DNA of 64,000 nucleotides, from contig JASFXZ010000012.1 of assembly GCA_032209605.1 (NCBI GenBank), positions 3,906,001-3,970,000 of the forward strand, given 5' to 3'. Source of the stretch: Mactromeris polynyma (Eukaryota; Mollusca; Bivalvia; Venerida; Mactridae). The notes below the pieces were generated by a model, which was not told the DNA's origin, did not search any database, and saw only the letters and a list, made by a program, of their open reading frames with translations. Positions 1 through 11,251 of the stretch are shown in pieces (the first letter of the stretch is position 1; each line of letters begins with the position of its first letter). Both the position numbers and the translations under genes were made by a program.

Positions 1-59
1 TGTTGTAGCCGTATAATATTGAGCTTGACCTAAGAAAAGATAATTCACATACGCCACAC

Positions 60-365
60 AGTGTTCAAATTGTTTCCTGCCCATTTTTGGCCTATTAAGG
101 CCAGTTGTCTTGACTTGTCCTGTGATCTTTTCCATCCATTAATTCCCACCTCCCCTTCCCTTACTGTCCACTTTGATTCTCCTAGTTATTCCTTGTGGTC
201 TGCTGGGCCAATCCTTGCGCCTCAGTTCCTTAATATGTGTACCGTTTGACCTCCTTTAGTACCTTATGTTTTGTGGATTGTTGTTTTTTTCCGGAGATCT
301 GCGTGGGGAGGCATTGTCTTATGTATGTGGCTTTCCCTGTAGTTACGTATTCTCTCTCTTTTAAA
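60..365. repeat. Dispersed repeat R1, copy 1
   Basis: This T-rich stretch recurs almost unchanged, in the same orientation, at 37038-37325. Both contain the sequence around GGCCAGTTGTCTTGACTTG and end in GTAGTTAC followed by a CTCTCT run. Pieces of its 3' end recur at 32747-32813, inside a mariner, and at 58690-58737. I see no reading frame that looks selected. It may be an LTR, a leader or a SINE-like element; the class is not determined. Confidence 0.75.
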
Positions 366-714
366 TAAAACATGAAGCCAGAACTATATACACTGTACAG
401 TAAATTTGTACATGTAGAATGACTTTCACTGATGTTTTGCATTCTGGTAAATGCACACAAAAATCGGGTGCTGTCAGTGACGTCAGGACGGAAATGGTCG
501 TGATAGGATATGCACAAGGTCTTCGTGTGATCGTATTGAACGTTGCAGGAACGTAGTAAAAGCGTAGTATTAACGCAGTCAAATTTGATGCCGACTATAC
601 TAAGATGCCATTACGACCATGCAGATCTCATCACGATGATATCTCGATGTTTCTATGATTACGCCGTTTATACGTTCGTACACCGCTTTTACTGCGACTC
701 TTTTCAGCCACGAT
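366..714. other. Non-coding flank of the outer Harbinger
   Basis: No gene is seen. The stretch from about 535 is CG-rich and resumes beyond the transposon at 24994, where GTAGTAGAAGCGGGG echoes GTAGTAAAAGCG near 553. This suggests the outer Harbinger landed in an older repeat. Confidence 0.4.
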
Positions 715-719
715 CCTGG

Positions 720-870
720 GGGGCGTTTTATTAAACTTCGTACGAACGTTTTTATCGTACTTACTTCGTACGAACTATGTAATAATTCGTAGGTGTTTTA
801 TTAAAAATATCGTAGGAAGTTCGCACGTACGAATTCGTAAATGTACGAACATTTTCTACGAAAGGTAAAT
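720..870 (+). repeat. Left terminal inverted repeat of outer Harbinger
   Basis: Starts GGGGCGTTTTATTAAACTTC and is followed by repeated CGTACGAA palindromes. It pairs with 24842-24988 in inverse orientation, exactly over the first 22 or so bases except one A/T difference, then loosely. Subterminal TACGAA repeats are likely binding sites for transposase or the Myb-like partner (inference). Confidence 0.85.
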
Positions 871-899
871 ACATATCGCAAGAAAAATTCGTACATGTC

Positions 900-3800
900 A
901 TGGCGGCCGTTTTACGCCACAGACACAGAAGGGCCGAGCGAAATTTTCGAAGAGTATCTGTTGATGATATGCGAGACACCGAAGTGATAGAGCGATATAG
1001 ACTATCGAGGGGTCTCATCCTGTATTTGGAAGAGTTGTTACACGAGGATCTAGTTGCTAGTACTGACAGGGGTCACCCAGTAGAACCCATCACAACGGTA
1101 ATAATTGTGTGTTGTATGTTCAGACTTTGGTCCGGTTGCCAGTCTGATGTATTGTTTAGGGAGCTAACTCTTCAGTTGTTGTTATGGGATGATGTACAAA
1201 CTCCAAGCAGCAGTTATCTTTCCTTGCAGTACGTCATTAAACCATAACTGTAAAGGGAGATAACAGCGTATGAGATTGGAGGATTTAGTGTTGGCTATCA
1301 TTTGGATTTTAACAAGCCTGAAGCGACTTTTTGAATGATTTGGTCGTACATTTATCTGATCATTCATTCAAGGAACGTTTAAGGCATGTTGCATTCAACA
1401 CATTGCATGGAAATAGATATTTTGCGTAGAAGTTAACCTTCCATCTAAGTCATTAAGTGGGTGGGGAAAGAAAAACATACCAAATGAGTTTATGTTTAAT
1501 CACATTAATATTGACTTTAGTCTATAACGTAACATTGGTGATGCCTTAATCTGCTATTTAATATCTACTATTTACTTTACTTGATTTTTCAAGGCGCTCA
1601 TATCCCCATAAGATGTTTTACAAATTCCAGTTAACTCAACAAAATGACCATATTTATTATTATACTGACTTAATGCCTATGAAGATGTTAATATTGTAAC
1701 CACAAAGTCAATTTCTTTATGACAGGGTTTGGCAGAGAGTACTTCAATTGAGATGGAAATGTAATGCAGCATAGTTTGTTCTAGGGATTTTCCGGATCAT
1801 GAATTATGGTAAATGTCACTTATCAGGCTGGCACATTCTCCTTTTTTCAGACCAAGATGTTATATATATCAATATATCTGTATGGTCAAGATACCTATTA
1901 TCGATGGGTTTACATATGTATCTCACCCTATACGATTCGCCCATAGTCGTTTCTTCCCTAGTCATTTATCCCCCATGACGAGTCTACCCCAATATTAAAG
2001 TATAAGGAAAAGGGTGCTAATGGGTGTTACAGATTAATGATTATAGACAATACCAGTCATGTTTAAAAGCTTTGTATTTGTACTAAATAAGTGGTATTGA
2101 ATTCCAGATTCTCATGTCATTGCGATATTTGGCCAAGGGTGATTTTTATTCTGAAGTTGGGGATCTCCATGGAGTGTCAAAGTCCACTATGACAAGACTC
2201 TTCAACAAGTTCTTGTCTGCACTGAACCTGAGACTCGACAATATAAGGTACGTACATGTTGCACATAACCATTTTCGTGGTATTCAAAAGTAATACCCTT
2301 TTCACAATATCTACTATGTCAGTATGTGTGTCAGAAAGATGCTTTTACTCTTATGTGTAAGTCTGGCACAAACTTTTGGCATCTCTATATCAGATTATTG
2401 ATGGATAATTAAGTGACACAGAAAACAGAGCATAGCCCAATTCACTTCTTTACAAATCTCAACTCTTAACATTCACTATCTCAAGATGATTGCTTTTATT
2501 AGAGTATGATTATTAACACAATTTAAGTTAATTTCTTTGTAGATAAATATTTCTCTGAACTTAATCAATTGTAGATTCCCAGTTACTAGAGTTGAGAATG
2601 AAGCAGTGAAGCTGGCATTTTACCAGAAATGCAGAATACCTGGTGTGGTGGGTGCTGTTGATGGAACATTAATTCCAATAAAAGCCCCATCACAACAGGA
2701 GCCAGCATATGTATGCAGATAGGGCTTCCATGCTATAAACGTCCAAGGTGTAGTGGACAATAACATGATGTAAGAAACCAGTTATATTACAACTTATTTG
2801 TATTTTAAAGATGCATGTGAAAGTATAATTAACAATATTAATAATATTTATTACTTATAAAGTTTTAACTAAATGCAATGTGAAATAACAGTTGGTAGTA
2901 TTCAAGAAGTGTATACACTTCATGAAATGATAAAACATCTAAAATTGACGAATTATTGTGTGTCTTCAAAATCCTATAATACTATTTTTTTTCCAGTTTC
3001 ACACATATTGTTGCACGATGGCCAGGCAGTCAACATGATGCCAATATATTCAACATGTGTGGATTGAAGGTTACTATTATTGATTATTATGCTATACTGC
3101 AGTAAATTATGCATCATATAATTGCCATTTTGTCTGTCCTTGTTGTGTTTTACACTTTATGGCTAGAGTATATGTCCAACATTTCTGAAGGAACAACATG
3201 AATCTCTGAACAACGACAAAAGCTTAATGAAATGTGCAGTCCAAAGGAACCATAACTCTACCTGTAGTATTTACATAATTGTATCCTGTTCGAATTTTTG
3301 TCTGGTGCATAATTCAGGTCTAATGAAAGGGTATCTGACTTTTCTCTTGTCGACAGGTACTAATTTGGTGAGTATCCTTATTATAACCTATTTCCTTGTA
3401 AATTTTATTTGCAGGACTACTTGGAGACCCACAATATTGGGCACTTACTTGGTGATAGTGGGTATCCCTTAAGAAGATACCTGCTAGTTCCCAAGCTAAA
3501 TGCAGCCACCCAACAAGAGACAAGCTATAACACGGCCCATGCTCGAGGGAGAGTTTTTGTAGAGCGTGCATTTGGTCTCTTGAAGTCAAGATTTAGGTAC
3601 TTGTGTTTATGATATAATTTATTTATTTTTTTATTTAACACATTTACTGAAATCACTAATTCACAGGATTGATATCTACCAAAAATTGTTCAAATTATAT
3701 ATAAATTGTAGTCCATATTATCCATATTCAGTCATATATGACTGCTTTGGAATATTTAGTTACACAAATAAATATGTCCAAATTCCAATGAATCTCACTA

Positions 3801-4145
3801 GAACCACTTTTGTTCATTATGTGTGGAACCAATTACCTCCAGGTTAGGTGTCCGGCATTCTACCCATACACAACAATCTCTCCCCGATAGTTTTATTTTA
3901 TAATTATTTACCTCATCTGCAGGTGCCTGCATAGAAGCGGTGGATGCCTGCCTTTTACACCTGAAAAGTGCAATGCTGTTGTTACAGCATGTATGAGATT
4001 GCACAATATGTGTCGCCAACATGGAGTTCCGGAGCCTGAAGATATAGGGAACAATTTGGCGAATAACCTTGCAAATGACCATGTCGTGGCAGATGCTGAT
4101 CAAAATGCAATACAGTATCGCCAGAATGTAATTAATACCTTTTAA
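900..4145 (+). pseudogene. HARBI1-like PIF/Harbinger transposase with one stop codon
   Basis: Six exons join in frame: 900-1097, 2108-2247, 2575-2769, 2997-3069, 3415-3596 and 3923-4145, giving 336 codons before the terminal TAA, close to the usual length of about 350. GT-AG sites and phases fit at every junction. Family motifs in order are RYRLSRGLILYLEELL, LRYLAKGDFYSEVGDLHGVS, GVVGAVDGTLIPIKAP (first catalytic D), ARWPGSQHDA, GDSGYPLRRYLLVP (second D) and FVERAFGLLKSRF (catalytic E). The only defect seen is an in-frame TAG at 2720-2722, where relatives usually have lysine before GYH/GFH. It would cut and paste the outer element. Start choice: ATG at 900 in a GTCATGG context just inside the TIR. 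Confidence 0.88.
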
Positions 4146-5159
4146 ACATGAAATGAATGTAATTTGAAATTCTTTATAATTATTTTTTTCAAAATTAAAT
4201 ATTTATTTAGTGTTAATTATAATCATACCACATCTTTGATAAATAATCTCTTATTATTCATTTTACACAGATCATGCTGTATGTACACTTTTATACAATA
4301 TTGAGAAATTTCATGAATAGTCTTCAATTAATGACTCTGTCTTAATAATTTAACCTTTAAGTTGCAAAAGCCAACCTACACGCATTGAAATGGGTGACTG
4401 TATTAAATGTATATATAGTATGTCTACTGGAATACCACAATTCAGGTATCAGTGATCTTGGCTTTGTATAGGAATTGTTAGTGTGTACTTAATGCTCAGG
4501 TATACTTGTATATTGAAAGGTTGTTACTGATAACTCTCACTTTGGGGTTACATGTAAAAGATGGCTATTTATTTGGCAACCTTATTTTACTTGACTGTAA
4601 CTCACCACTTCTTCTTAATATAGCTTTAACTTGAAAATGACATGAAACACAAAGTATTATCACCATTGCCTTTTTATAAGTGAAATAACAATTAACTCAT
4701 GTGTACAATACTTATTCCCAAATAGTGTATATCAACATAAAAAATACTGTAATATTAGTGGTATTGTTTTATTTATTAATCAATGTAAAATGTCAAATCT
4801 TGATGTATAATTTTATGTACTGCAATGAAGCATACAGTTATCTGAATTTGATAATATTAATTCATGATTATTATGATATGTTGTTGATTTGTATACTCTG
4901 TAGTTGCTTCATGAATGCAATATTGATAACCAGTAAACAATGGTTAATAAATTGACTGTATTTTTGTTTTTTTAATGTGATCAATATGCATTGCCATTAT
5001 AATGACAATTATAGCAATAATCACAATTATAACAATTGTAAGTGTAACATGTAATTAATTAAGACAAACTAAACTTTTTAAGTACAGTATTGCACACACA
5101 AAATATGATAATAACTTACAGCACTTTTTTACATATCTTGAGTCAGGCATATATAGATT
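4146..5159. other. AT-rich interval after the Harbinger transposase
   Basis: Very AT-rich, with no recognisable coding sequence, RNA gene or repeat. It probably holds the transposase 3' UTR and the original space between the two convergent Harbinger genes, before the LINE insertion. Confidence 0.5.
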
Positions 5160-6749
5160 TTTAAACAGTATTTGATACATTGTATGCAAGAAAAATTATA
5201 CCACAATGTGAAAGCTTGTGTTAAAGATTCATATAATATGTCATTCTCTAATTTCTTTGATGTGTCTCTTGGGTTAAAACAGGGAGAACCGTTATCTCCC
5301 TTACTATTTATCTTGTTTATAAACGATATTGACACAATAATTGACCGCAACAACCTTACTGATGATGATATTAATTTATTGTCTATATACATGATGTTAT
5401 TTGCTGATATTGTTTTTTTTACCACATAACCTAATAGTCTACAAAATCAACTAAATAATGTATACCAATAGTCACGTAAGTGGGGATTAAAGATTAACAT
5501 AAATAAAACAAAAATATGTATTTTTGAAAGCAAAAAGAGTAATAATGTTTTTAGATGGTTTATTAACCAAGAATTAGTTGAAGTTGTAGATAGTTTCTGT
5601 TATCTTGGAATTAAATTTTACTACACTGGTAACTTAATATATGCGGCTAAAGCATTACAAGAACAAGCAGCGTTAGGAGAACTTGGTCGATACCCCCTGT
5701 CAGTGATATGTAAAGAAAGAGCACTCAAATATTGGCTAAAAATACTAAATAATCAGGATTCTGTACTTTTTCAATTATATAATGAACAATGCTTAATCAA
5801 TGCAAGAACAAATAGCTGGGTTTCTAATATTAGATCAATTCTTAACACCTTAGGATATGGAAATATTTTTAACATGTATAATATGAATGTAAATTACTTC
5901 AGTCACGCTTTCTCAATAAAACGGTGCACTTGACATTTTCGCTTGTCGGCAAGTAATGAAAGCCATTCCAATGTGCGGATCAGTCAATTACCTATATTTT
6001 TTATTGCAGGGGTCAATGATGATACAAGATCGGAGTATAATTGTTTTGTCCCGTAATCTTCCTCTTTATAATAGCACAATGAATGTGCGTTTTTGTAAGG
6101 TTCGTGACTGTCGCCGGACGAATTTTCAGCTTCGAAAGCAATTATTTTCAACTCTTATTGCTGCCGGTGTTCCGCGTTTGCTGCTTTAACTCCATATATG
6201 TCTGTACTTCGGGAAAAACACAGTTTTACCTCTGATAATGTTTTAATTAAAAGCAACAGGGCGTTGATCGTATGTCGCCAAATCCGATATAAAGTTTAGT
6301 GCTTTCCTTTTAAGTGGAAATAAATACTACTTTGAACTATTTAAACATGAAATAATATGAAATTATTACGTTCGTGATTGTTTAGTTATAATTTGTAACA
6401 CAAATATACACCCGTGTGTGTTATTTTCAAAATTAATCCGGCTTAAGGTTCGTTTTTTGATGCGTAGATTTAAGACAGTAAGGTTTGTTACTAAATTTAT
6501 TGCAGAAATATGAAAGATATCTAATGTAGATGTTATGTTATCAATGTACATCTACCCAAAAGACCGATTTGATAACAAAAAATAAAATTGAAATCATTAT
6601 TAGTTAAAATATCCAATATCAAACTTGCTTGTGTAAGGTTCGTTTGAAAGATTCGTTATCGCGAAATCTTAATATAGCATTACTGTTATAATTGGTTTGT
6701 GGGGTGTACTTTTGACGTCATTCCTTTGAAGGATGTGACGTCATTGATA

Positions 6750-7815
6750 GTTACAATTTTTCTGATCCGCCATAACAGACGAAATTTTGATGTAAACTTA
6801 CTGGAAATAGTTTGGGAAAACCTTATCTGGACCAGGTAAGAAATTTATTATTTATTCAAGTGTTGAAATATGATTATCATATTTAATGTGATTGTCAGAT
6901 AGATGTATTCAATAAGATAAATTGATTATGACTTGTTTGATGTGGGTTACACATGTGAGTGGCATCAAAGTACATGTAAGGTTCGTTTTCCTTAGTAACG
7001 AACCTTTCTTACTTTTCCCATGGCATGTTACCATAGAGATAATGAGGGAAATGCGTACAAACTTCATACTTTATAGGTTGATGTCCGTTATTTAGGCTAT
7101 GAACGTTGTAGTATATTGTAACTGCATGGTGTATTTGTAATTTTTATTTTTCATAACAAACTGTGAAAGCAATTTGAGTCCCACGGGTTTTGCAGTGTAT
7201 TAGTATGTGAGACACAAAATTGTTTACACTTTATATATTTTATCGTGTAACAATCGGTCATTTTGTTTAAGTCTGAACCAAATATCTACTGAATATAACA
7301 TGTGAGCTTTTTTATTTCCTAAATATGTATGTGTAAGGTTTGTTACGAAATAGTAACGAACCTTGCATACTCTTTCTTCGAAGCCCATGTCATATTAATT
7401 TAAGAATCTACCAAAATGTAATTATTCACTATCAGTTCGGAGCTATAGTTTTTAATTTATGCTTTTTAAATTGTGTTTGTGTTCTAAAGAAAGATAGTGG
7501 ACATTGTAAATATAACTCACCCCATCGTTCGATTCATTGTACATTTAATAATACATAAGTTGTAGTGTCAAAACATAGACTGTATAAGCATTAAATATAC
7601 AAAATCAATATACTCTGTCAACTGACTAATTTGACAACAACATTTCTCATAAATACAAGGAGTTTTTATATTTTATAGCCACAGAAAACAGATCCGTCAA
7701 AAGGTAACGAACCTTTCAGAAGGTAACGAACCTTTCCAAATGAATGACGTACAGTCTAATACACTTATCCCTCAGACTATAGCTTAATTATTTATTCCTC
7801 TTTCAGACCAACGCC
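6750..7815 (+). promoter_or_regulatory. Possible 5' UTR exon and intron of the CACGC element
   Basis: A donor-like GACCAG|GTAAGAAA lies at about 6836 and an acceptor-like CTCTTTCAG at about 7806, ten bases before the ATG at 7816. This fits a non-coding first exon spliced to the transposase transcript. Two repeated GACGTCATT sequences (6713-6745) resemble CRE sites and could belong to the promoter. All of this is inferred from sequence. Confidence 0.4.
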
Positions 7816-8325
7816 ATGGCAAAGTCTGCTGCCGAAAAGATGAGAGAATACCGTAAACGGCTGAAACAAGATCCTGAAAAGTATAAAGACTATCTTACGA
7901 AGGCTAAACAGAGAAAGACTCAAAATTACACACCTGTTAGTCAGCTATCAAGAACAGAAAAAAATAGAATACGAGAGAAAACAAGAGAGTACGTTAAGCG
8001 CCATCGAAGTAAGAAAAAGCTCGAAGCAGTTGCAAATGTCCAAGAAGAATCAATGGTTTCTGAAACCAGTGGATATGCAACAAATGAACATGAATCTCCT
8101 GGACCACTGATAGTAAACCTTCCATTTCCGAACCGCAGGAATGGCGCAAGGAAACGCATAAGCCGCGCCCTTTCAAAGAAGCACAGAGAATTTAAAGATT
8201 TGAGAGTAAAATTTGATGTGTTACAGAAGAAGTATAAGCGAAATTTGCGATCTTTCCAGCGGTTCAAAAAGAAAGACAGAGATCAAAGAAGACATGAAAC
8301 ACGAGTTTCTGCAGAATGCAGCTAA
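7816..8325 (+). CDS. Basic N-terminal ORF of the CACGC transposon
   Basis: This 169-aa, strongly basic protein begins MAKSAAEKMREYRKRLKQDP and has a second basic block KTREYVKRHRSKKKLE. The MREYRKRL-type start is one I recall at the N-terminus of larger transposon proteins in invertebrates, so it may be the DNA-binding part of the transposase. The ATG has a good context (ACGCCATGG) just after a likely splice acceptor. The stop overlaps the next ORF by ten bases (ATGCAGCTAA). Either the two ORFs are one protein split by a frameshift, or ORF2 is reached by re-initiation. The C-terminal part (KKHREFKDLRVKFDVLQKKY) could form a coiled coil. Confidence 0.75.
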   Translation: MAKSAAEKMREYRKRLKQDPEKYKDYLTKAKQRKTQNYTPVSQLSRTEKNRIREKTREYVKRHRSKKKLEAVANVQEESMVSETSGYATNEHESPGPLIVNLPFPNRRNGARKRISRALSKKHREFKDLRVKFDVLQKKYKRNLRSFQRFKKKDRDQRRHETRVSAECS

Positions 8326-10457
8326 ATGATACCTCTGAAAATAGTTGCAACGAGAGAAGTGAGGGAACACCTATACGTACGCCCAATGTTGACAGACAGG
8401 TAGAAATTGAACCTCCAGAGCCACATACACCAAGAAGTAAGACCAAGCAAATGTTGACAAATGCAGGCTTAAATAAGATGCAAAGTGCGAAAATCAGAAA
8501 ACAACTGCTACTTGCAAATGTTGTGCAAACACAAGTTGAGAAATGTCGTCGTGGAATGAAACGAACGGAAGTAGGTGCTCTGCGTGGGCTGATGGGGGGA
8601 AAGATACTAAGCAAATACAGGCTAGCAAGAGCGGTCAATAAATCAACAGGCCTTGGGCGAAACAGGATAGCAAAATGTATGTCTGGTGGATTTACCGGTG
8701 TCAATATATTTCGAAGAGAAAGAGAAGTTAAAAGATACAGCGCTCGTGTACTGGAATTTTTTATGCGTGACGACAATTCTAGGTGTAACCCTGGAAAACA
8801 GGACAAACTGAAAGTGAACGGAGAGACACGCCAGACCAGAATACTTACTGACTATCTGAAGAACTTACACCTCAAATTTCTAAGTGAAAATCAAGACGTC
8901 AAACTTTCTTTGGCATCTTTCTGCCGCATACGCCCAGCGAATGTAAAACTTACAAGGTTTATTTCAAGAAGCAGTTGCCTCTGCACAAGGCACCAAAATT
9001 TTGCCTTGTGCATTCAATCTTTGAGAAAGTGCGGTGTGATTGTACCAATAAATCCGGAGAAATTTATTGAAGATGACGCAAACATCGACAAGATGAAAAC
9101 AGACACACCTGCAGAGATAACGTTTGGACAATGGAAGAGGGTTCCATTAGAGGACAAAGGTAAGAAGAAGATGATAATGAAGGTTGTTTCATGCACATTG
9201 ACGAACACAGAATTTTTGAAACACATGGAAGTACAGGTGAAAGAATTTACCGAACATGTACTCAGAGTGCGTCGGCAGTATCAGGAAAATCTGAAAATAA
9301 AGAAGAACCTTCCAAAAGACGAAGTTGTTGTGAACATGGACTTCGCTGAAAACTATTCCTGTAAGAGCGTAGAGGAAATACAATCCGCCTACTGGAATCA
9401 GAGTGCTGTGACCCTGCACCCAGTGGTCATGTATTACAAAGATAATACTGACGAATTGAAACACCAGAGTATCGTCATAGTATCGGATGAAATGGGTCAC
9501 AATACAACTACTGTCTTGACATTTATTGACAAAATCGTTCCTGAAATAAAGAAACGTGTACCAAATGTTCGGAAAATACATTACTTTACGGACAGTCCAC
9601 CCTCGCAATACAGGAATAAGACGATATTCCATACTATTGCAAATCATGAAGAGATATACAAATGCAAAGCCGTGTGGAACTATTTTGAAGCCGGGCACGG
9701 CAAAGGGCCCTGCGATGGCTTAGGCGGAACGACAAAGCGGATGGCTGATGACGCAATGAAATCAGGGAAGGCCAGCATACAAGATGGAGGAGAGTTTTTC
9801 CAGTGGACACAATCCCCAACTTGTACAATGAAAAGTGTACACTTTATGTATGTGCCATCGTCGGACTGCCAACAGAAGTCCAGTGCCGTAAATGTTTACG
9901 ACATCAAACCAATTAAAGGCACCATGAAATTCCACGCAGTGATCGGCAAAGGAAATAACACAATATTGACATCAAATGTAAGCTGTTATTGCGAAGACTG
10001 CATCAATGATCAAGAATGTAAATTGAATCACTGGACTCGTGACACACTGATTGTCTCTGAGAAAAATAGAATCGTTACGGATGAAAGCCAGCCAGGTTCG
10101 ACAACTGAAACATCGGAACCACAACCAGAGCTTGCCTTGGAAGCCTTTTCTGAAAGTGGTCCTGAATCACCAATGCCGGATGTTTCTGTAGGGACGTATG
10201 TGGCAGCAATGTATGACAGAAAATTGTACATTGGGAAGGTTTTAGAGTATGATGATGAAGACGACGAGATTGAGATCAAGTTTATGCAGAATGTCCGGAA
10301 ACTTTTGCAGTGGCCAAAACATGAGGATAGGATATGGTTAGACAGAAAAGACATAATCTGCAACGTTTCGGAACCTATCCCGACAGGAAAATCAAAACGA
10401 ATGTTTAAGTTGACAGAGTCCGATTTGAAGAACGTTGAAAGTAAAGCATACCAGTAG
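8316..10457 (+). CDS. 713-aa DDE/D-type transposase of the CACGC transposon
   Basis: One uninterrupted exon. Candidate catalytic positions are VVVNMDFAENYSC (about residue 343), HYFTDSPPSQYRNKTIF (about 425) and FEAGHGKGPCDGLGGTTKRM (about 460-480). Cys-rich segments, FISRSSCLCTRHQNFALC near 215 and SCYCEDCINDQEC near 560, may bind zinc. The C-terminal region has an acidic stretch (DDEDDEIEIKF) and a tudor-like VGTYVAAMYDRKLYIGKVLE segment. It should cut and join the 28-bp ends of its element. With no internal stop in 2.1 kb, this copy looks young. The superfamily is uncertain (Chapaev-like or Sola-like). Confidence 0.85.
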   Translation: MQLNDTSENSCNERSEGTPIRTPNVDRQVEIEPPEPHTPRSKTKQMLTNAGLNKMQSAKIRKQLLLANVVQTQVEKCRRGMKRTEVGALRGLMGGKILSKYRLARAVNKSTGLGRNRIAKCMSGGFTGVNIFRREREVKRYSARVLEFFMRDDNSRCNPGKQDKLKVNGETRQTRILTDYLKNLHLKFLSENQDVKLSLASFCRIRPANVKLTRFISRSSCLCTRHQNFALCIQSLRKCGVIVPINPEKFIEDDANIDKMKTDTPAEITFGQWKRVPLEDKGKKKMIMKVVSCTLTNTEFLKHMEVQVKEFTEHVLRVRRQYQENLKIKKNLPKDEVVVNMDFAENYSCKSVEEIQSAYWNQSAVTLHPVVMYYKDNTDELKHQSIVIVSDEMGHNTTTVLTFIDKIVPEIKKRVPNVRKIHYFTDSPPSQYRNKTIFHTIANHEEIYKCKAVWNYFEAGHGKGPCDGLGGTTKRMADDAMKSGKASIQDGGEFFQWTQSPTCTMKSVHFMYVPSSDCQQKSSAVNVYDIKPIKGTMKFHAVIGKGNNTILTSNVSCYCEDCINDQECKLNHWTRDTLIVSEKNRIVTDESQPGSTTETSEPQPELALEAFSESGPESPMPDVSVGTYVAAMYDRKLYIGKVLEYDDEDDEIEIKFMQNVRKLLQWPKHEDRIWLDRKDIICNVSEPIPTGKSKRMFKLTESDLKNVESKAYQ

Positions 10458-10565
10458 AAAAGAAAATAACACTTTTTCAAGGAATGAACCTTAAACTATT
10501 TTCAAAGGGACACATGCATGAAATATGCTTAGTATATTTTGACAGGTTTTATACGATAGTTTTTA

Positions 10566-11251
10566 AAAGGCGTTGCAAATGTTCTGATTATTGATTATAC
10601 CCCAACAAAACGAAGTTTTGAAGTGGGTATATAGGAATAACCTTGGCGGCCTGTCCGTCTGTCCATTAGTCTCTCAATTTGTCCGTCAATTTGTCCGTCT
10701 GTCTGTATGCCTGTCTATGATAGGTCTAGTTAATTGTGGGCTGTGTTCACAGTTTTTTCAATACATTGCATCCTGGTTGACCTGGAATTGTCCATGTCTT
10801 TCTGCAAGTAACACTCAAATTCACATATATGTATGTAACATAGAACCATTTTGCACATTGAAATATTAAGAACATTTGTGCAATTGTAACGAACCTTACA
10901 TATAAAACAAGAGTTTTTAAAAGGCGTTGCAAATGTTCTGATTATTGATTATATCCCGACAAAACGAAGTTTTGAAGTGGGTATATAGGAATAACCTTGG
11001 CGATCTGTCCGTCCGTCCATTAGTCTCTCAGTTTGTCCGTCTGTCTGTATGCCTGTCTATTCCTGGCGGCTGTGTTAATTAGTTAACTAGTTAATGTTTG
11101 GTTTTGATCACAGTTTTTTGACCTGGAAGTGTCCATGTCTTTGTGCAAATAACACTCAAATTCACATACATGTATGTAACGTAGAACCATTTTGCACATT
11201 GAAATATTAAGAACATTTGTGCAATTGTAACGAACCTTACATATAAAACAA
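10566..11251. repeat. Tandem duplication of about 352 bp
   Basis: The unit starting AAAAGGCGTTGCAAATGTTC occurs at 10566 and again at 10918. Each copy runs through ACGAAGTTTTGAAGTGGG and a GTCCGTC-rich stretch and ends with GTAACGAACCTTACATAT. Copy 1 has an extra segment near 10680-10710 and copy 2 an extra AGTTAACTAGTTAA. It lies in the 3' flank of the CACGC transposon and so doubles one of its 12-bp motifs. Confidence 0.85.

Noticed and set aside
715..724. 3-bp TWA duplication at the outer Harbinger
   Set aside because: No TWA stands at either border; the flanks agree better as CCTGG/CCTGA.
9189..9698. 169-codon open frame on -
   Set aside because: Shadow of the 713-aa transposase ORF.
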